DNA from: Humitalea rosea
Lineage (GTDB): Bacteria; Pseudomonadota; Alphaproteobacteria; Acetobacterales; Acetobacteraceae
Direction of reading: 5' to 3'
Length of the DNA: 64,000 nt
Assembly: GCF_003253705.1 (NCBI RefSeq)
Contig: NZ_QKYU01000017.1
Coordinates: 1 to 64,000 of the forward strand
Shown: one piece after another, positions 8,530 to 16,924 of the stretch
How the letters are laid out: each line of letters starts with the position of its first letter
Numbering within the stretch: the stretch's first letter is position 1
Position numbers and translations under genes: made by a program
The notes under the pieces: model-generated
Database searches by the model: none
The model's input: the letters and a program-made list of their open reading frames with translations, nothing else
Told to the model about the DNA's origin: nothing

Positions 8530-9627
8530 TCAAGCGGGCAGCAGGCGCGCCCGGTCGGCGGCCCAGCCCAGCGCCACTTCATCGCCGATGCGCAGTTCGG
8601 CGTGGCCCGGGGAGCGGCGGGCGACCAGCGTGGTCCCCGAATCCAGCGTCACCAACAGGCGGAATTCGGAGCCAGCATAGACGGACTCGCTGATGCGGCC
8701 GCGCAAGGCGGTGCCATCGGGGGGCAGCAGTTCGATATGTTCCGGGCGGATCACCAGCGCCGCCGTCTGGCCCGCCGCGGGGCACGGCGCCCCGGCAGGG
8801 AGCGGCAGCGCGCCATCGGCGGTCTCAAGCATTCCGCCCGGACCGACCCGCCCGCGCATCACATTGGAGATGCCGATGAAATCGGCGGCGAAGAGGGTCT
8901 TGGGCCGTTCGTAGATATCCTGCGGCTCGCCGAGTTGCTCGATCCGGCCGTGGTTCATCAGGCAGATGCGGTCGGACAGCGCCAGCGCCTCGTCCTGGTC
9001 GTGGGTGACGAAGATGATGGTGGCGCCGGTGTCGCGGTGCAGCCGCTTGATCTCGATCTGCATCGTCTCGCGCAGCTTGCGGTCCAGCGCGCCGAGCGGC
9101 TCATCCATCAGGATCAGCGCCGGCTGGTACACGAAGCACCGCGCCAGCGCCACACGCTGCTGCTGCCCGCCGGACAGCTCCCCGGGAAAGCGGTCCTGCA
9201 AGGCGCCGAGCCCGACCATCTCCAACGTCGCGGCGACCCGGCGCTGCAACTCCGCGCGGGGGATGTGGCGCATCTGCAAGGGGAAGCAGACATTCTCCCG
9301 CACCGTCATATGCGGGAACAGCGCGTAGCTCTGGAACACCACGCCGACGCCGCGCTTATGCGCGGGGGTATGCGTCTCGTCGCGGCCGTCGATGAACAGC
9401 GCCCCGGCGCTCGGCTCGATCAGCCCGGCGATGAGCTGCAACAGCGTGGTCTTGCCGGACCCGGAGGGGCCGAGGACGGTCAGGAACTCACCCGGTGCCA
9501 CGTCGAGGTCGATCGGCAGCAGCGCATCCACCATGCCATAGCGCTTGGCGATTCCGCGCGCCGAGAGCTTGGCGGGACGGCCCTGGTTGACGCTTGCCGT
9601 GACGGTGCTCCCGGTGTCTGCGTTCAT
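8530..9627 (-). CDS. ABC transporter ATP-binding protein, PotA type
   Basis: A 365-residue ATPase that energises the importer encoded by this operon. Walker A GPSGSGKT is at residues 53-60, the signature LSGGQQQR at 151-158 and Walker B LILMDE at 171-176, followed by the H-loop segment VTHDQDEAL. The C-terminal third is a TOBE-like domain (SESVYAGSEFRLLVTL...). It is the first gene of the five-gene minus-strand operon (ATPase, binding protein, two monooxygenases, fused permease), so the promoter should lie in 9628-9813. Because the permease is a fusion, the complex would be one two-domain permease plus an ATPase homodimer. Confidence 0.95.
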   Translation of the reverse strand: MNADTGSTVTASVNQGRPAKLSARGIAKRYGMVDALLPIDLDVAPGEFLTVLGPSGSGKTTLLQLIAGLIEPSAGALFIDGRDETHTPAHKRGVGVVFQSYALFPHMTVRENVCFPLQMRHIPRAELQRRVAATLEMVGLGALQDRFPGELSGGQQQRVALARCFVYQPALILMDEPLGALDRKLRETMQIEIKRLHRDTGATIIFVTHDQDEALALSDRICLMNHGRIEQLGEPQDIYERPKTLFAADFIGISNVMRGRVGPGGMLETADGALPLPAGAPCPAAGQTAALVIRPEHIELLPPDGTALRGRISESVYAGSEFRLLVTLDSGTTLVARRSPGHAELRIGDEVALGWAADRARLLPA

Positions 9628-9813
9628 GTGTCCGATTCCGTCAGTTGCCCCAACGCATATGCGACCTCAAGACGTCTGGCGCAGCGTAGTCTAGCCGCGC
9701 CGACGCCGGGCGCGCGCCAGGCCCGGCACAAAATACCCCTGGCGCATCGGCTTTGATGAGACATGCGGCAACCGGCGCTGCGCAGGATGCAGCTGCACAA
9801 AACCGTGACAGCA

Positions 9814-11292
9814 TCACGCAGCTTCCCCGAGCTTGGCGGGCGGCGCCGTCGCGGCGCCATGGATGCGGTCCGACAGCCCCGCGGCGCGGCGCACGAAGTC
9901 GAGCGGTCCTTCGAAGTCGAAGGCGCGATACACCGCCGCGAGATGGCTGAAATGCGGGGCCTGGGCGAATTGCGCGAAGGCGAGCCGGTGCCCCGCATAG
10001 CCGCTGTTCAGCAGGTCGCGCGCATAGGCGAGCAGCTTGCGCCGGTCATCGGCATTCCAGGCATCGTTCAGCGTGTAGAATTTCCGCAGCCAGGGGCCGG
10101 CCTCGCCATCGAATTGCGCGGCGTCGGGCGTCACGCAGATCTGCCCGCCGATCAATTCCCGCGCCGTGTGCATCATCGCCGGAAGCTGGCTGCAGGCCAG
10201 CACCCGCCCGGCATAGAGCAGCGACTGGTTCGGCATCTGGAACCCCGCCGGCGAGGTTTCCGACAGCGCGATGGAGGCGGTCAGATGCGCGTGGATGCCC
10301 TCGCGGTAGCAGACCAGATCGGCCAGCTTCTCCTGCACCGCCTGCAATTTTTCCAACCCGGTCTGCCGCGCGTTCCACATCGCCGCACCGATCATCGCAT
10401 CGGCGTTGTAGAGCAGGCGCAGAACAAACGGGAAGGCGCTGTAGCGGTGCAGGGTCGCGCGCACATGCTGCGCGGCGCGGGTGTGGCGGTAGAAGAACAC
10501 ATCCTCCCACGGGATCAGCACGTCGTCGAACACGACCAGGGCCTCCACCTCGTCGAAGCGCGTCGCGATCGGATGGTCGGCGGCATCCTGGGTGGCGAAG
10601 GAGGCGCGGCAGATGTGCTTCACCCCCTTCGCCCCCATCTTCACGATGCAGCCGACGGCGTGCTGGCTCTCCTTCTCATTGGTCCAGGCGCCGACCGTGG
10701 GCTTGAGGAAAGCCTGGTCGGCATAGGCGGCGGCGGTCTCGTACTTCGCGCCGCGCAGGATGATGCCGGCATCGGTCTCCTTCACCACCCGGATCATCAT
10801 ATCCGGGTCGCGCTGCTCGACCGGGCGGGAGCGGTCGCCCTTGGGATCGGTATTGGCGGAGACGTGGAAGGGGTCGTTGTGCACGGAGGCCAGGATGTGG
10901 CGGTCGATGTTCTCGGCGAATCGAGGGTCGATCTCGGCCAATACATCGCGCCCATCGGCCAGCGACCACATCTCGCCCACCGTCTCATCGCCCATCCGCG
11001 TCACCACGCCGCCGAGGTCGCGCAGCACAAGGTCGATCCCCGCCCATTTGCGATGCCAGTCCTCGCGCGTCAGCGGCGGGTTCAGCAGCAGGCTGTGGGT
11101 TCCGGCATCATCGGTATACGTCAGCGCCGCCTTCGAAGCCTCGGCATGGTGCAGGTCGTAGACCCGCGCCTTGGCCGCGATGATGGGGCGCAGCGCCGGG
11201 TGGCTCGTGACATCCCGCACGCGGGCGCCATCGATATAGACCTCCCGCCCATCCTGAAGCCCCGCGAGGTATTGCGCGCCGGTGCGGATCAT
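9814..11292 (-). CDS. 4-hydroxyphenylacetate 3-hydroxylase (HpaB) family monooxygenase
   Basis: A 492-residue FADH2-dependent monooxygenase of the HpaB/HadA/PvcC family, which hydroxylates or dehalogenates phenols using reduced flavin from a separate reductase. The N-terminal domain (RTGAQYLAGLQDGREVYIDG) and C-terminal domain (CYREGIHAHL...ARELIGGQICVTP) are complete, and the flavin-site region LLLNPPLTREDW...VTRMGDETVGEMWSLA is recognisable. It is transcribed away from a LysR regulator 97 bases off, the usual arrangement for a catabolic gene and its activator. No hpaC-type reductase is in the window, so reducing flavin must come from elsewhere. The phenolic substrate is not predictable. Confidence 0.92.
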   Translation of the reverse strand: MIRTGAQYLAGLQDGREVYIDGARVRDVTSHPALRPIIAAKARVYDLHHAEASKAALTYTDDAGTHSLLLNPPLTREDWHRKWAGIDLVLRDLGGVVTRMGDETVGEMWSLADGRDVLAEIDPRFAENIDRHILASVHNDPFHVSANTDPKGDRSRPVEQRDPDMMIRVVKETDAGIILRGAKYETAAAYADQAFLKPTVGAWTNEKESQHAVGCIVKMGAKGVKHICRASFATQDAADHPIATRFDEVEALVVFDDVLIPWEDVFFYRHTRAAQHVRATLHRYSAFPFVLRLLYNADAMIGAAMWNARQTGLEKLQAVQEKLADLVCYREGIHAHLTASIALSETSPAGFQMPNQSLLYAGRVLACSQLPAMMHTARELIGGQICVTPDAAQFDGEAGPWLRKFYTLNDAWNADDRRKLLAYARDLLNSGYAGHRLAFAQFAQAPHFSHLAAVYRAFDFEGPLDFVRRAAGLSDRIHGAATAPPAKLGEAA

Positions 11293-11370
11293 CGCCTGCC
11301 CCTGATTGCCAAGGCGTCATGCTGCGCCGCGTCAGGGCATCGGCGAAACCATCTTCTGCCACGGTACTGG

Positions 11371-11387
11371 ATAGGTATAGCCTATAC
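11371..11387. promoter_or_regulatory. Palindromic LysR-type operator
   Basis: ATAGG-TATAG-CCTAT (11371-11385) is a perfect interrupted palindrome and contains the T-N11-A pattern of LysR-family sites. It interlocks with a second palindrome, GTATAG-C-CTATAC, at 11375-11387. It lies between the divergent HpaB-family and lysR genes and ends only two bases before the lysR ATG. That position suggests autorepression and leaves no Shine-Dalgarno sequence for lysR, so a leaderless transcript is possible. The binding role is inferred from position and symmetry. Confidence 0.65.
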
Positions 11388-11389
11388 AG

Positions 11390-12319
11390 ATGCGGCTCTC
11401 CCTCCGGTCCCTGCGCTATGTCGTCGCCGTGGCGGATGCCGGTTCGGTCTCGGCGGCCGCGAAGCATCTGCATCTGTCGCAGCCCTCGATCAGCGACGCG
11501 ATCGCGGCCTGCGAGGCCGAGTTCGGCTTCTCCCTCTTCATCCGCCACCATGCCCGCGGCGTGTCGCCGACCCCGGCGGGGGTCCGGGTGCTGGCCGAGG
11601 CGCGGGTGCTGCTGACCCATGCCGATGACTTCTACCAGGCCGCCCGCGCCATGGGGCGCGAGCCGGTGGGTGACATCGCCGTTGGCTGCTTCGTCTCCGT
11701 GGCGCCGCGCTTCGTGCCGGCGCTGCTCTCGGGCTTCAACACCATCTTCCCCCGCATCCGCCTGGTGCTGGAGGAGGCCGACCATGAGGGGGTGCTGGCC
11801 TCGCTGACCCAAGGGCGGACCGAGGTCGCGCTCGCCTATGATTATGCGCTGGGGGAGGGGATGACGGCGGAGCCGCTGGCCCATCTGCCGCCGCATGCCA
11901 TGCTGCCCGCGACGCATCGCCTGGCCCGCCGCGCCAGTGTGCGGCTCTCGGATCTGGCCGAGGAGCCGTTCATGCTGCTCGACCTGCCCGGCTCGCGCGA
12001 TTATTTCCTCGGCCTGTTTCGCGCGGCCGGGCTCACCCCGGTGATCGGTTTCCGTTCGCGCGGCATCGAGATGGTGCGCGGGATGGTTGCCGCCGGGCAT
12101 GGCTGGTCGGTGCTGAACATCGTGCCGCGCAGCCCCTATGCGACCGATGGCCGCCGCATCGTCGCACTCCCGCTGGAACCCGAATTGCCCGGCGTGCGGC
12201 TGATGCTGCTGTCGCACACCGGGCGGTCGCGGCGCCCCGCGGTCGAGGCCTTTGCCGGTTACGTGCGCCAGGCCTTCTCCCGCGGCGGCATGTTCGACCC
12301 GCGGGAAGTGGGCTTCTGA
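11390..12319 (+). CDS. LysR-family transcriptional regulator
   Basis: A 309-residue LysR-type regulator. The N-terminal winged helix-turn-helix is clear at residues 1-60 (MRLSLRSLRYVVAVADAGSV then AAAKHLHLSQPSISDAIAACE), followed by an effector-binding domain of about 220 residues. The start cannot move downstream without cutting the DNA-binding domain, although no ribosome-binding site is visible; a palindrome ends two bases before the ATG. It is divergent from the HpaB-family monooxygenase gene, which it most likely activates in response to a phenolic compound or pathway intermediate. The gene ends just before a degenerate hydrolase tail on the opposite strand. Confidence 0.95.
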   Translation: MRLSLRSLRYVVAVADAGSVSAAAKHLHLSQPSISDAIAACEAEFGFSLFIRHHARGVSPTPAGVRVLAEARVLLTHADDFYQAARAMGREPVGDIAVGCFVSVAPRFVPALLSGFNTIFPRIRLVLEEADHEGVLASLTQGRTEVALAYDYALGEGMTAEPLAHLPPHAMLPATHRLARRASVRLSDLAEEPFMLLDLPGSRDYFLGLFRAAGLTPVIGFRSRGIEMVRGMVAAGHGWSVLNIVPRSPYATDGRRIVALPLEPELPGVRLMLLSHTGRSRRPAVEAFAGYVRQAFSRGGMFDPREVGF

Positions 12320-12325
12320 CCCTGC

Positions 12326-12400
12326 TCAGCCGATCGCGCGCACAAAGCCCGCGATATGCTCTGCGACGAGTTTCGGATGCTGGTGATGCGGCGTAGGGAT
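12326..12400 (-). pseudogene. Remnant of an alpha/beta-hydrolase C-terminus
   Basis: Read on the minus strand, this stretch encodes HHQHPKLVAEHIAGFVRAIG followed by TGA, which matches the usual last helix of alpha/beta hydrolases (H-x-x-HPELVAE-x-I-x-x-F). Upstream the frame dissolves (preceding residues RCFSSIPTP make no fold) and runs into the response-regulator gene. It therefore looks like the surviving 3' end of a deleted gene. It fills most of the 132-base gap between two convergent genes. Chance resemblance cannot be excluded for so short a segment. Confidence 0.4.
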
Positions 12401-12451
12401 CGACGAAAAGCAACGCCGTCTGATCCGGCAGAAGCAGCGGGGCCGGAGGCC

Positions 12452-13069
12452 TCACCCGGCGGCGGGCGGCTCCAGCAACGCCGCAACCCGGACCAGCTCG
12501 GCCAGGGAGCGCGCGCCCATCTTCCGCATCGCGCTCGCGCGATGGATCTTCACGGTGATCTCGCTCAGCCCGAGCTCCCAGGCAGCCTGCTTGTTCATGC
12601 GGCCCGCGGCCACCAGCGCCATCACCTCCCGCTCCCGCGCGGTCAGGCTCTCGTAGCGGTTGCGCAGTTCCGAGGCGCCCGTCTCCGCCTCCCGCCGGGC
12701 GCGATCGCGGTCGAGCGCGGTGGCGACCGCATCGAGCATGTCCTGGTCGTGGAACGGCTTGGCCAGGAAATCGATCGCGCCCGCCTTCATCGCGCGGACC
12801 GACATCGGAATATCGCCATGGCCGGTCATCAGGATCGCCGGCAGATGGATGCCCAGGCTATGCAATTGCGCCTGGAGGTCGAGCCCGTTCATGTCGGGCA
12901 GCCGCACATCGAGGATGATGCACCCCGGCTCGTCGTCGCGCGAGGCATCGAGGAAATCCCGCACCGAGGCATAGGGCCGCGCCTGCAGGCCCGTGGAGCG
13001 GAACAGCCCGACCAGCGCGTTCCGCAGCGAGGCGTCGTCATCGACGATATGGATGATGGGCGCGGTCAT
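12452..13069 (-). CDS. FixJ-family response regulator
   Basis: A 205-residue two-domain response regulator. The receiver domain has the acidic pair D10-D11, phosphoacceptor D54 (IILDVRLPDMNG) and K104 (FLAKPF), with the FixJ-type TGHGDIPMSVRAMKAGA segment. A LuxR/GerE-type helix-turn-helix occupies about 140-205 (LTAREREVMALVAAGRMNKQAAWELGLSEITVK). Its start overlaps the stop of the histidine kinase gene at 13066 by four bases, so the two form a translationally coupled pair. It is the last gene of a four-gene kinase-regulator-kinase-regulator operon and its only protein with a DNA-binding domain, making it the likely output of both pairs. Confidence 0.95.
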   Translation of the reverse strand: MTAPIIHIVDDDASLRNALVGLFRSTGLQARPYASVRDFLDASRDDEPGCIILDVRLPDMNGLDLQAQLHSLGIHLPAILMTGHGDIPMSVRAMKAGAIDFLAKPFHDQDMLDAVATALDRDRARREAETGASELRNRYESLTAREREVMALVAAGRMNKQAAWELGLSEITVKIHRASAMRKMGARSLAELVRVAALLEPPAAG

Positions 13070-14472
13070 GCCGGTGCCGCGGGCAAGGTGAAATGGAAGG
13101 TCGCGCCCGCACCGGGCACGCTGGTCGCCCAGAGCCGCCCGCCATGCGCCTCGACGCAGGCGCGGCAGATGGCGAGGCCGACGCCGATGCCATCCTCCTT
13201 GGTGGAATAGAAGGGCTCGAAGATGCGGGTGATGCGGTCTGGGGCGATGCCGGTTCCGGTATCGGCCACCTCGACGCGGACGTCCTCGCCATCCGCCTGG
13301 GCGCGGATGAGGATCTCACGCGGGCGCGGGCTGTCCGCCATGGCCTGCGCGGCGTTGAGGAGGAGGTTGGTGACCACCTGGCGCAGCCGGCTCACATCGG
13401 CCATGACCCGCGGCGTCCCGGGCTCGGCGCGGACCCGCAATATGGCATCGGCCGCGCGAAGCTCGCGATCGACCAGCAGGGCGGCGCTCCTGATGGCATC
13501 GACGATCTCCAGCTCCGCCGGCGTATGCGGCGCGTTGGTCAGCAGCAGCCGCGTGCGGTCCACGACATCACGGGCACGCAGCGCATCGCCGACGACGGCC
13601 CCGATCGCCGCCTCCGCCTCCACCAGATCGGGCGCCGGGCGGCGCAGCCAGCGCAGCGCGGCCTCGGCATTGGTGACCACGGCGGCGAGCGGGCTCTTCA
13701 CCTCATGCGCGATGGAGGCGGTGAGCACCCCTACCGTCGCGGCGCGCGAGGCGCGCGAGGCCTCGCGTTCGATGATCGCAAGCCTGGCCTGGTCGGCCTT
13801 GTAGTCGGATATGTCGATGATGCTGACGAGAAGGTTGCCGAACCCCTCCAGATCGCGCGGCAGCACGGCGGTGACCAGGCAATCCCGCAATTCACCATCG
13901 AGGCGCCGGACCCGGCTTTCGGAGCGATAGACCCGGTCGCCGCGCGCCATCGCGGCGATCCAGCGCTCGAAGGTCTGCGCCGAGGCGGGCACCACATCGG
14001 CGAGGCGGCCGATCAGTCGGCTTTTCTCCCGCGCGCCGGTGAAATCGAGGGTGGAGTCATTCACGTCGGTGATCCGCACCGTGCGGTGCAACTGGTCGAA
14101 CAGCTCCGGATGCGCCGCGAAATGCGCCTGCACATCCCGGCCTTCCGCGCGTAGCGAGAGGATGACCTTGCCGACCTCGGTCCAATCCTCGATCCAGATC
14201 GAAATGCCGGCACGGCGCAGGTCGCGATCCCGGATCGCCTCGCTCCTGCCGCGCGCGAGCAGCGCCGCGATGGCGACGCCGGTCCCCAGGCTCAGCACCG
14301 CGCCCCCCGCCAGGGCATCGCCATCGCCGAGCAGCAACAGGCCCACCGGCACGCAGGCAAGGGCGAGGAGGGTCGCCGCCCGCTCGATGGCCCTGCCCGG
14401 CCGCGGTGTCGTGCCGTCGGCCGCGGTGGGCGTCGGGGCAACGTCGAGGCTGGGGGCCGGTGCCATGGCCAT
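13066..14472 (-). CDS. PAS-containing sensor histidine kinase (pair 1)
   Basis: A 468-residue membrane-associated histidine kinase. Two hydrophobic segments near residues 32-75 are followed by a PAS-like sensor (about 85-225, RAGISIWIEDWTEVGK...VYRSESRVRRLDG) and a HisKA dimerisation domain with the phosphoacceptor His at about 256 (IAHEVKSPL). The HATPase domain has N-box LLLNAAQAM, DTGTGI and GIGVGLAICR. It is clearly paralogous to the kinase at 14840-16264, with the same domain order and many matched segments. It starts three bases after the single-domain regulator gene and overlaps its own FixJ-type partner by four bases. A second in-frame ATG two codons in is an alternative start. The signal is unknown. 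Confidence 0.92.
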   Translation of the reverse strand: MAMAPAPSLDVAPTPTAADGTTPRPGRAIERAATLLALACVPVGLLLLGDGDALAGGAVLSLGTGVAIAALLARGRSEAIRDRDLRRAGISIWIEDWTEVGKVILSLRAEGRDVQAHFAAHPELFDQLHRTVRITDVNDSTLDFTGAREKSRLIGRLADVVPASAQTFERWIAAMARGDRVYRSESRVRRLDGELRDCLVTAVLPRDLEGFGNLLVSIIDISDYKADQARLAIIEREASRASRAATVGVLTASIAHEVKSPLAAVVTNAEAALRWLRRPAPDLVEAEAAIGAVVGDALRARDVVDRTRLLLTNAPHTPAELEIVDAIRSAALLVDRELRAADAILRVRAEPGTPRVMADVSRLRQVVTNLLLNAAQAMADSPRPREILIRAQADGEDVRVEVADTGTGIAPDRITRIFEPFYSTKEDGIGVGLAICRACVEAHGGRLWATSVPGAGATFHFTLPAAPA

Positions 14473-14475
14473 GGC

Positions 14476-14847
14476 CTACCGAGCGCCGCCGACGGCTTCG
14501 CTGAGGCAGCGCGCGATCGCATCCGCCTCGAAGGGCTTGCTCAGGAAATGCAGCGCGCCGGCGGCGATGGCCTGCTCGCGCACCGCATCCTCGGGGAAGG
14601 CGGTGATGACGATGACCGGCAGGCGCGGGCGGCGGTTGCGGATCGCCAGTTGCAATTGGAGCCCGTTCATGCCCGGCATCTGGATGTCGGTGACCAGGCA
14701 ATCGGGCGATGCACGGCTGTCGGCGAGGAAGGACTCGGCACTGGCGAAAAGGCGAACCTCGTAGCCCAGCGAGCGCAGCAGGCTCGACAGCGCGGCGCGG
14801 ATGGCCTCGTCGTCATCCACGATGGCGATGACGGAGCTGCTACACAT
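14476..14847 (-). CDS. Single-domain response regulator (CheY/FixJ receiver)
   Basis: A 123-residue stand-alone receiver domain. Acidic residues D11-D13, phosphoacceptor D54 (CLVTDIQMPGMNG) and K104 (FLSKPF) are all present, but there is no output domain. The start ATG (14847) lies inside the last codons of the kinase gene (eight-base overlap), so translation is coupled. A longer reading frame upstream is only a shadow of the kinase gene. It resembles the receiver half of the regulator at 12452-13069, consistent with a duplicated pair in which one copy lost, or never had, its DNA-binding domain. It may work as a phosphate sink or as a relay toward the other pair. Confidence 0.93.
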   Translation of the reverse strand: MCSSSVIAIVDDDEAIRAALSSLLRSLGYEVRLFASAESFLADSRASPDCLVTDIQMPGMNGLQLQLAIRNRRPRLPVIVITAFPEDAVREQAIAAGALHFLSKPFEADAIARCLSEAVGGAR

Positions 14848-16264
14848 GCGGCGAAATCGGCAGGCTGAAATGAAAGACGGCGCCGGCCCCGGCGGTGGTG
14901 TTGACCCATAGCCGCCCGCCATGCGCCTCGACGCAGTTGCGGCAGATGGCCAGGCCCATGCCCAACCCGCCCGGCCGGGTGGTGTAGAAGAGATCGAAGA
15001 TGCGGGGCAGATGATCCGCTTCGATGCCCACGCCCCTGTCGCGGACGTCCACGCGGACGTCATCCCGGTCGCGCGCGATGGTGATGGTGAGGTCCCGGGG
15101 CTGGGCCAGGTCGGCCATGGCCTGGGCCCCGTTGATCATCAGGTTCACCAGCACCTGCTGGATCTGGATGGGGTCGGCGAGGACATGCGGGACATCCTCA
15201 TCCGCATCGAAATGCACCGAGGCGCCGAGCGTCCGCAATTCGCGCTCCACCAGCAGGATCGCGTTCCGCGCCGCATCCGCAAGGTCGATGGCCGCACTCC
15301 GGCGCGGCGAGTTGCCGAGGAAGGATCGCGTGCGCGCCACCACGTCCCGGGCGCGGGTCGCATCGGCGATGACCCCGGTGATGGCGGCCTCGGCCTCGAT
15401 GAGGTTGGGGATGGGCCGGCGCAGCCAGCGCAGCCCGGCCTCGGCATTGGTCACGATGGCCGACAAGGGCGAATTCACCTCATGTGCGATGGTCGCGGCC
15501 AGTGCGCCGATGGTGGTGACGCGGGAGGCGCGGGCGATTTCGGTTTCCGCCGCGACCAGCCTGGCCTGCGCCGCCTTGAATTCCGTGATGTCCATGGCGG
15601 TCACGATGATGTCGCGGAATCCGTCGAGGTTGCCGGGCAATTCGGCCACGAACAGCGTGTCCGCGACGCTGCCGTCGGGGCGGGTGATATGCGCCTCGGA
15701 GCGATAGTAGGGCTCGCCATTCGCGAAGGCGATGATCCATTGGATGAAGGTGTGGTCGGTATCCGGCAGGATGCGGTCGAGGGTGCCGAGGAAGGCCTGC
15801 TTGTCCGCAGCACCCATCATCTGCACCGTGAAGGCGTTCACGTCCCGGATGATGACCTGCCGGCGCAGGGCGCGCGCCAGATCCGGCTCGGCCGTGAAAT
15901 GCGCCCGCATGTCATGGATGCCGGCCTGCTTCAGCGCGATGACGGCCTTGCCGACCGCGGTCCAATCCTCCCGCCACAAAGAGATGCCGGCGCGTTCGAA
16001 GATGGCATGCCCGCGCTTCTCGCTTTCGGCAAGCCGGGCGGAGAGCCACCACGCCGCGCCGATCGTGGCCAGGAGGAGGAGGCAGGCCAGGATGGTGAAG
16101 CCGGCCGCGACCCTGGGCCGGTCCACCATCGCGGCGGCGACCAGCAGGCCGCCGGCCACACAGGGCAGCGCCGCGAACAGCACCGCGCGGACCCCGTGCG
16201 ACAGCAGCGCCGGCAGGGGGCGGTGCTGGCTGGCGGGCCGCGCCCAATGCGGCAATGCGGCCAT
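14840..16264 (-). CDS. PAS-containing sensor histidine kinase (pair 2)
   Basis: A 474-residue histidine kinase, paralogue of the one at 13066-14472. Two membrane segments (about 26-46 and 53-76) precede a PAS region (about 88-228, RAGISLWREDWTAVGKA), the HisKA box with His 261 (IAHEVNSPL) and an HATPase domain (NLMINGAQAM, DRGVGI, GLGMGLAICR). The ATG at 16264 is chosen because AGGGCGG precedes it and the resulting length matches the paralogue; a 75-residue upstream extension is unlike protein. It is the first gene of the kinase/regulator operon, and the strong osmC terminator just upstream implies it has its own promoter. Confidence 0.9.
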   Translation of the reverse strand: MAALPHWARPASQHRPLPALLSHGVRAVLFAALPCVAGGLLVAAAMVDRPRVAAGFTILACLLLLATIGAAWWLSARLAESEKRGHAIFERAGISLWREDWTAVGKAVIALKQAGIHDMRAHFTAEPDLARALRRQVIIRDVNAFTVQMMGAADKQAFLGTLDRILPDTDHTFIQWIIAFANGEPYYRSEAHITRPDGSVADTLFVAELPGNLDGFRDIIVTAMDITEFKAAQARLVAAETEIARASRVTTIGALAATIAHEVNSPLSAIVTNAEAGLRWLRRPIPNLIEAEAAITGVIADATRARDVVARTRSFLGNSPRRSAAIDLADAARNAILLVERELRTLGASVHFDADEDVPHVLADPIQIQQVLVNLMINGAQAMADLAQPRDLTITIARDRDDVRVDVRDRGVGIEADHLPRIFDLFYTTRPGGLGMGLAICRNCVEAHGGRLWVNTTAGAGAVFHFSLPISPHV

Positions 16265-16443
16265 ACCGCCCTCAGCACGCGCCAGCGGCGGCGCGAGCCC
16301 GGTCGGCCAGCGGGAGAAGACCTGCTTCAAGGCCGGTGCGCGTTGGGGAACGCGGCGGTCCGGGTGCGATTGCGGTACGGGGGGTGGAGCTGTGGCGTCT
16401 GGCACTCCCAGCCGTCGTTCCGACGGCCCTCCGGATCGGACGT

Positions 16444-16490
16444 AAAAAAGGGTGCCAGCGCAGCCGTGCCGAAACAAGCGCGCCGGCACC
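16444..16490 (-). terminator. Rho-independent terminator of osmC
   Basis: An 11-bp inverted repeat with one mismatch (GGTGCCAGCGC at 16451-16461 against GCGCCGGCACC at 16480-16490, 18-base loop) is followed on the minus strand by a run of six T residues (AAAAAA at 16444-16449 on the plus strand). It lies nine bases after the osmC stop codon. It is the clearest intrinsic terminator in the window and separates osmC from the two-component operon. Confidence 0.85.
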
Positions 16491-16498
16491 CCGATGGT

Positions 16499-16924
16499 TC
16501 AGGTGAGCAGCGTGGCCTTCAGCGTGACCTCCGCCTTCAGCAGCTTCGACACCGGGCAGCCGGCCTTGGCCTTGGCCGCCAGCGCCTGGAAGGTGGCATC
16601 ATCGGCGCCGGGAATCCGCGCCTCCAAGGTCAGATCCACCTTGGTGATGGCATAGCCGTCGGCCTGCTTGTCGAGCGTCACCTCGGCGGTCGTGTCCATC
16701 TGTTCGGCGGTGAGGCCGGCCTCGCCCAGCATCAGCGACAGGGCCATGGTGAAGCAGCCGGCATGGGCGGCGCCGATCAACTCCTCCGGATTGGTGCCCG
16801 GCTTGCCCTCGAAGCGGCTGGCGAAGCCGTAGGGATACTGATCGAGCGCGCCGCTATGCGTCGTGATCGCGCCGATGCCGTCCTTGATGCCGCCGCGCCA
16901 ACGCGCCTTCCCATGCGTTTTCAT
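16499..16924 (-). CDS. osmC: OsmC-family peroxiredoxin
   Basis: A 141-residue cytoplasmic thiol peroxidase of the OsmC/Ohr family, which reduces organic hydroperoxides using two reactive cysteines. Both are visible: AHAGCFTMAL (peroxidatic) and AGCPVSKLL (resolving). The order and the segment GTNPEELIGAAHAGC are those of OsmC rather than Ohr. The length equals the family norm when started at the ATG at 16924, which has GAGG in front of it; a longer upstream frame is not protein-like. It appears monocistronic, with its own terminator immediately downstream. No OhrR-type regulator is adjacent. Confidence 0.93.
   Translation of the reverse strand: MKTHGKARWRGGIKDGIGAITTHSGALDQYPYGFASRFEGKPGTNPEELIGAAHAGCFTMALSLMLGEAGLTAEQMDTTAEVTLDKQADGYAITKVDLTLEARIPGADDATFQALAAKAKAGCPVSKLLKAEVTLKATLLT

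Noticed and set aside
9788-9797. TGCAGCTGCA palindrome near the end of the HpaB-family gene as a regulatory site
   Set aside because: A 10-bp palindrome in GC-rich DNA is expected by chance often enough, and it has no T-run or partner site.
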